Positions 21,329 to 24,689 of a DNA stretch of 24,689 nucleotides are shown one piece after another. The stretch comes from an uncultured Acetatifactor sp. Its GTDB lineage: Bacteria; Bacillota; Clostridia; Lachnospirales; Lachnospiraceae. The DNA lies in contig CAJUNZ010000039.1 in assembly GCA_910587755.1 (NCBI GenBank), positions 1-24,689 on the forward strand, read 5' to 3'. A program made the position numbers and the translations under genes. Every line of letters starts with the position of its first letter. Within the stretch, counting starts at the first letter, position 1. The notes beneath the pieces were generated by a model that saw only the letters and a program-made list of their open reading frames with translations, searched no databases and was not told the origin of the DNA.

Positions 21329-22501
21329 TCACTGAGTTTTCTTTCTGTACAGCTCCACACCCTTCTCCAGACGCTCCAGTCCGTCCATCAGCCTCTCCCT
21401 GGGACAGGCCGGGTTCATGCGGATAAAAGACTTACCGCAGGCGCCGTACTCCTCCCCCTCTGTCAGGTAAAGACCTGTCTCCCTGCGGATGAATGCCGCC
21501 AGATCTCCCGCGTCTTCCGCCACTGCGCTGCAATCCAGCCACAGAAGGTAAGTGGCCTGGGAAGGCACCACTCGCAGCATGGGCAGCTTCTGCTCTACAA
21601 AACGCCGCACACAGCGCTTATTTTCCGCCAGGTACTCCCGCACCTCCTCCAGCCATTCCTCTCCCTGGGTAAACGCCGCCACAGCAGCCCCCACGGCAAA
21701 GGCATTGGGTTCCGCCACCTCGTCGGTGTTCAGCCCCCGATACATCTTGTGCCGGAGCACAGGATGAGGAACCATCACCGCCGCAGTCTGGAGCCCCGCC
21801 AGATTGAATGTCTTGGTGGGAGCCATGCAGGTGACGCTGTTGTCCCTGCACACCTGGGACACCGAGGCAAAAGGCACATACTCACATCCAGGATCCGTCA
21901 GATCACAGTGGATCTCATCTGACAGCACAATCACATGATGCCTGGCACAGAGCTCCCCAATGCGCCCAAGTGTCTCCCTGTCCCAGATCTTTCCCACAGG
22001 ATTGTGGGGATTGCACAGAAGCATCAGCGTAGTCTGAGGATCCGCAAGCTTCCTCTCCAGGTCCTGAAAGTCAATGGAATAGACTCCCTTCTCATAGACC
22101 AGAGGACTCTCCAGCACATTTCTCCCGTTATTGCGGATGGAATTGAAGAATATATTGTATACCGGCGTCTGAATGAGCACATTTTCTCCCACAGAGGTCA
22201 GCTTCCGCACAGCGCTGGATATGGCGGGCACCACCCCCATGCAGAAAATCAGCCAGTCCCTCTCCATCTCCAGCCCATGGCGGCGGCCCCACCATCCCCT
22301 GTATGCCTCATACCATTCCTCCGGCACCACACTGTAGCCAAAAATACCATGATCCACCCGGGTCCTTAGAAACTCCCTGATCTCAGGAGCCGCCTCAAAA
22401 TCCATGTCCGCCACCCACATGGGAAGCTCATTCTCCGCCACGTCCCACTTCAGGGAGCCTGTCCCCCTTCTCTCCGTGAGCCTGTCAAAATCGTATTTCA
22501 T
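21329..22501 (-). CDS. PatB/MalY-type PLP-dependent C-S lyase (aminotransferase class I/II fold)
   Basis: A 390-residue cytoplasmic PLP enzyme of the PatB/MalY group, which cleave cystathionine, cysteine or related thioethers to a thiol, pyruvate and ammonia. Typical parts: MKYDFDRLTERRGTGSLKWD and MWVADMDFEAAPEI at the N terminus, HGIFGYS near 51-57, CNPHNPVGKIW near 162-172, SDEIHCDL near 193-200, and the Schiff-base lysine K230 in APTKTFNLAGL. The C terminus has FIRMNPACPRERL, the substrate-carboxylate region. Length is normal. It is the last gene of the degV-DUF3737-patB run (30-base gaps), with AGGAG ahead of the ATG. Methionine-biosynthesis lyase, sulfide release and a MalY-like regulatory role are all possible; the substrate cannot be read from sequence. 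Confidence 0.92.
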   Translation of the reverse strand: MKYDFDRLTERRGTGSLKWDVAENELPMWVADMDFEAAPEIREFLRTRVDHGIFGYSVVPEEWYEAYRGWWGRRHGLEMERDWLIFCMGVVPAISSAVRKLTSVGENVLIQTPVYNIFFNSIRNNGRNVLESPLVYEKGVYSIDFQDLERKLADPQTTLMLLCNPHNPVGKIWDRETLGRIGELCARHHVIVLSDEIHCDLTDPGCEYVPFASVSQVCRDNSVTCMAPTKTFNLAGLQTAAVMVPHPVLRHKMYRGLNTDEVAEPNAFAVGAAVAAFTQGEEWLEEVREYLAENKRCVRRFVEQKLPMLRVVPSQATYLLWLDCSAVAEDAGDLAAFIRRETGLYLTEGEEYGACGKSFIRMNPACPRERLMDGLERLEKGVELYRKKTQ

Positions 22502-22531
22502 CTTCTCCTGCCCTTCCCGTCTCCCGAACGT

Positions 22532-23407
22532 CTACTGCTCCCAGGAAGCTCTGTCAGATTTCTTCAGGATCTCCCCTGCCTCAATCCTGGTCTGATCAAT
22601 CCTCACCTTCCTGCCGTCCATAATCAGCTCCCCAATCCGGTCAGCCCGTATAATACCCCCTTTGGGATTGAACACACTGTCCACGGAGCCAATGATCTCC
22701 ACATCTGCCTGGGAATACTCAAAAGCCAGGTTGGTATTCAGCAGGCGGCAGTTTTTCATCACAAGATTGTCAATATAGCACATACCCTGAATACTCTCAA
22801 CCGTACAATTCACCAGGGTGATGTTTCTGGAATTCCATCCCAGGTACTCCCCTGAGATAAAAGAATCATACACAGTCACATTCTCCGCATTCCAGAAGGC
22901 ATCTTTGGACAGCAGCCTGGAATTGCGGATCTCAATGTCGGAACCACCGTCAAAGCTGTAGTTTCCCACCAGCTCAAAGTTTTTCACTTTCAGACCGCTG
23001 CTGTTCATGGCAAAATAATCCCCCCTGGCCATGACCCGCTCCATCTCAATGTCCTGGCAATTCCAGAGAGTCTCCCCTGCATTGGGCATGTCCACATTGT
23101 GCAGTACAATGCCCCTGGAACGCCTGAAAGCCTTGGGCGCCTCAATGATGGTATCTGAAATGTGAATATTCTCCGTATACCAGATGCCCGCACGGGCCAT
23201 CTCAAAAAAGGCAGAATCCTTTATCTCCACGTCCGAACAATACCACAGAGGATATTTCCACTTAAATAATGTATTGTCTATTTTCAGTCCCCGGCTCTCC
23301 TTCAGGGGAGACTCCCCGTCGGCAAAAGTACAGTAGGCAATATGGCAGTCCTCCGCCTGAAATAACGCCCTCTCCCCGGTCAAAAGCTGTTGATTGATCT
23401 CTCTCAT
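22532..23407 (-). CDS. DUF3737 family beta-helix protein
   Basis: A 291-residue protein of the DUF3737 family. It opens LLTGERALFQAEDCHIAYCTFADGESPLKES and continues in short strand repeats of about 20 residues with the pattern (I/V)x(I/V)xNxx(L/F), e.g. LKIDNTLFKWKYPLWYCSDVEIKDSAFF, LKVKNFELVGNYSFDGGSDIEIRNSRLL, NITLVNCTVESIQGMCYIDNLVMKNC, ending GGIIRADRIGELIMDG. That is the signature of a right-handed parallel beta-helix. There is no signal peptide, so it should be cytoplasmic. AAGGAGG lies six bases before the ATG. It sits between degV and patB with 30-base gaps on each side, so they are probably co-transcribed. Function of the family is unknown. Confidence 0.9.
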   Translation of the reverse strand: MREINQQLLTGERALFQAEDCHIAYCTFADGESPLKESRGLKIDNTLFKWKYPLWYCSDVEIKDSAFFEMARAGIWYTENIHISDTIIEAPKAFRRSRGIVLHNVDMPNAGETLWNCQDIEMERVMARGDYFAMNSSGLKVKNFELVGNYSFDGGSDIEIRNSRLLSKDAFWNAENVTVYDSFISGEYLGWNSRNITLVNCTVESIQGMCYIDNLVMKNCRLLNTNLAFEYSQADVEIIGSVDSVFNPKGGIIRADRIGELIMDGRKVRIDQTRIEAGEILKKSDRASWEQ

Positions 23408-23437
23408 GTTCTGCCTCCTTGTTCTCTCTTTCCTGTT

Positions 23438-24286
23438 TTACTCAGTTTTTGCGGAAAAAAATGCAACCCCGATAGCCCCGGGTCCCACATGGGTGCCGAT
23501 GGTGCCGCCCACGCTGGCCGTTTCCAGCGCATCCACAGAGTGCTTCCAAAGAGCCTCATTGTCCGCAATATATTTCTGCAGCATGACATCGCTGAACCCT
23601 GTATAGCCCAGGACAAAAGGCATCTCAAAATCAATGCCGCCTGTCTGACGAATCTGCTCTGCAAGCAGGTTGTTCCCCTGTCTGGAGCCTCTGGCCTTTC
23701 CAAGGATTGCCACTTCTCCCCCCTGGATGGCAATCACAGGCTTGATGGATAAAAGACTTCCCGCCAAAGCCGCCGCCTTTGAGATACGTCCGCCCTTTTT
23801 GAGGTATTCCAAAGTATCCAGCAGCGCGATCAGACGAATTCTGGACTTATCCGTCTCCAGCCGCTCCAGGATTTCCTCATAGGACAATCCCTTCTCAATC
23901 AGCCTCAGAGCGTACTCCACCAGAGCCCTCTGGCCGATACTGGCATTTTCACTGTCCACCACCTTCACCGTATCCTCATACTCCTGGGCCGCCAGATTGG
24001 CGTTCTGCCAGGTGCCCGAAAGCTTTGAGGAAAGTGTAATCACGATGGCCCTGTCTCCCTGAGCCTTTACTTTCCTGTAAATTTCCTCAAAGGTAAAGGG
24101 AGGTACCTGGCTGGTAACAGGAAGCTCGTCCGATTCAATCAGCTTCTCATAAAACATTCTGTGAGTCAATGTCACACCGTCCTGGAACTCCTCTTCACCA
24201 AAGGTGATGTTGATGGGAAGTATGATCAATTCCTCCCGATTATTATCCGTAATATCCGATGCGGAATCCGTAATAATCCTGACCAT
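23438..24286 (-). CDS. DegV family fatty-acid-binding protein
   Basis: A 282-residue cytoplasmic protein of the DegV (FakB-like) family, which bind a fatty acid between two domains; FakB members present it to the kinase FakA, but no fakA is in view. Typical features: VRIITDSASDI at the start, LPVTSQVPPFTFEEIY near 55-70 with the T/S-S-Q ligand-carboxylate site, ITLSSKLSGTWQNA near 83-96, LDTLEYLKKGGRIS near 155-168, and the final THVGPGAIGVAFF. Length is normal. AGGAG lies 9 bases before the ATG and a TATAAT promoter about 50 bases upstream. It is the first gene of the degV-DUF3737-patB run. Confidence 0.95.
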   Translation of the reverse strand: MVRIITDSASDITDNNREELIILPINITFGEEEFQDGVTLTHRMFYEKLIESDELPVTSQVPPFTFEEIYRKVKAQGDRAIVITLSSKLSGTWQNANLAAQEYEDTVKVVDSENASIGQRALVEYALRLIEKGLSYEEILERLETDKSRIRLIALLDTLEYLKKGGRISKAAALAGSLLSIKPVIAIQGGEVAILGKARGSRQGNNLLAEQIRQTGGIDFEMPFVLGYTGFSDVMLQKYIADNEALWKHSVDALETASVGGTIGTHVGPGAIGVAFFSAKTE

Positions 24287-24333
24287 AAGGCTCTCCTCTC
24301 CCAGTCTGGCATTTATTGCCAGGCCGTCTTTTC

Positions 24334-24362
24334 ATTATAGTAGATTCTCTCCCAAAACGCAA
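24334..24362 (-). promoter_or_regulatory. Promoter of the degV operon
   Basis: On the minus strand TTGCGT (24362-24357), a 17-base spacer and consensus TATAAT (24339-24334). The start site would be near 24327, leaving a leader of about 40 bases before the degV ATG. Confidence 0.65.
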
Positions 24363-24407
24363 GACTTTGCCCATGGAAGAGTTTACTCATAAAATCTCAG
24401 AAAATAC

Positions 24408-24433
24408 AAAAAACTCAATCTTTATAGATTGAG
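24408..24433 (-). terminator. Terminator of the tRNA cluster
   Basis: CTCAATCT (24414-24421) and AGATTGAG (24426-24433) form an 8-bp stem with a 4-base loop; on the minus strand it is followed by six T residues and a further T-rich stretch. It lies 11 bases after the tRNA-Asp 3' end. Confidence 0.8.
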
Positions 24434-24444
24434 CTTAAAATAAG

Positions 24445-24518
24445 CGACCCAGATCGGACTCGAACCGACGACCTCCGCCGTGACAGGGCGGCGCTCTAAC
24501 CAACTGAGCCACTGGGCC
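24445..24518 (-). tRNA. tRNA-Asp (anticodon GTC)
   Basis: Minus-strand cloverleaf of 74 nt: acceptor GGCCCAG/CTGGGTC with one G-U pair, D arm TGGCTCAGTTGG, anticodon stem CCGCC/GGCGG around loop CTGTCAC giving anticodon GTC, and T arm GGTTCGAGTCC. Discriminator G as expected for Asp; CCA is not encoded. Confidence 0.95.
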
Positions 24519-24550
24519 AGACAATATATCGCGGCGAGATTACTCTCAAA

Positions 24551-24624
24551 TGGACCTTCGGGGACTCGAACCCAGGACCGACCGGTTATGAGCCGGTTGC
24601 TCTAACCAACTGAGCTAAAGGTCC
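24551..24624 (-). tRNA. tRNA with CAT anticodon (elongator Met or Ile2)
   Basis: Minus-strand cloverleaf of 74 nt: acceptor GGACCTT/AAGGTCC fully paired, anticodon stem ACCGG/CCGGT around loop CTCATAA giving CAT, T arm GGTTCGAGTCC, discriminator A, no CCA. The paired 1:72 position and the stem sequence exclude the initiator tRNA. Telling elongator Met from lysidine-modified Ile2 needs comparison with known sets; I lean to Met. Confidence 0.9.
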
Positions 24625-24638
24625 GCAAATTTATAAAA

Positions 24639-24689
24639 TGACTCCAACGGGAATCGAACCCGTGTTACCGCCGTGAAAGGGCGATGTCT
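24639..24689 (-). tRNA. tRNA-Glu (anticodon TTC), 5' part beyond the window
   Basis: The 3' two thirds of a minus-strand tRNA: anticodon loop CTTTCAC giving TTC, stem TCGCC/GGCGG with one wobble, T arm ACGGG-TTCGATT-CCCGT, acceptor 3' strand TGGAGTC and discriminator A, no CCA. The D arm and acceptor 5' strand are cut off by the window end. Confidence 0.85.

Overview
The window looks like chromosome of a Clostridia bacterium, most likely a Lachnospiraceae member. The basis is a pyruvate:ferredoxin oxidoreductase, a two-gene SufC/SufB-type Fe-S assembly pair, DegV, DUF3737, DUF2871 and HAAS/DUF1700 proteins, GC-rich genes with strong AGGAGG-type ribosome binding sites, and tRNA genes that do not encode CCA. 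This is inference from gene content; no 16S rRNA is present.

Layout. Bases 1-1.85 kb are AT-rich and accessory in character. They hold no confident feature before 246, then a collapsed acyltransferase-3 remnant, a 76-bp inverted-repeat structure and an orphan SUKH (SMI1/KNR4) gene. From 1.9 to 5.0 kb a minus-strand housekeeping run reads rlmL-type rRNA methyltransferase > a higher-order tandem repeat > rdgB > YfcE-like phosphoesterase > DUF2871 membrane protein, closed by a terminator. From 5.1 to 5.9 kb lie a 53-residue Asn/Gln-rich small gene and a HAAS-domain membrane protein (minus strand). From 6.0 to 8.5 kb is a plus-strand Sel1 protein of 20 perfectly phased 36-residue repeats with its own promoter. 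A minus-strand DUF4230 membrane protein, a possible 29-residue membrane peptide and tRNA-Arg(ACG) with promoter and terminator follow to 9.6 kb.

From 9.7 to 15.1 kb the plus strand encodes SufC and SufB-like proteins, then a PFOR of 1190 residues. The PFOR Shine-Dalgarno is buried in a long 5'UTR hairpin. Its coding region has an unusual Thr/Ser/Pro-rich insertion carrying a terminator-like palindrome, and lacks a segment usually found before the TPP motif. The Fe-S pair could serve the many clusters such a PFOR needs, but they are separate transcription units as far as can be seen.

From 15.2 to 18.2 kb a tightly overlapped minus-strand operon reads XRE regulator > PLDc_N peptide > ABC ATPase > ABC permease, probably a regulated export or peptide-defence module. 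Divergent from it, with a clear promoter, is a 958-residue protein I do not recognise (18.4-21.3 kb). From 21.3 to 24.3 kb lies a minus-strand operon degV > DUF3737 > patB-like C-S lyase. The right edge is a minus-strand tRNA cluster (Glu, partial > CAT-anticodon > Asp) ending in a terminator.

The best candidates for something undescribed are the 958-residue protein, the PFOR leader hairpin, the palindrome-bearing PFOR insertion and the AAB-AAB intergenic repeat.
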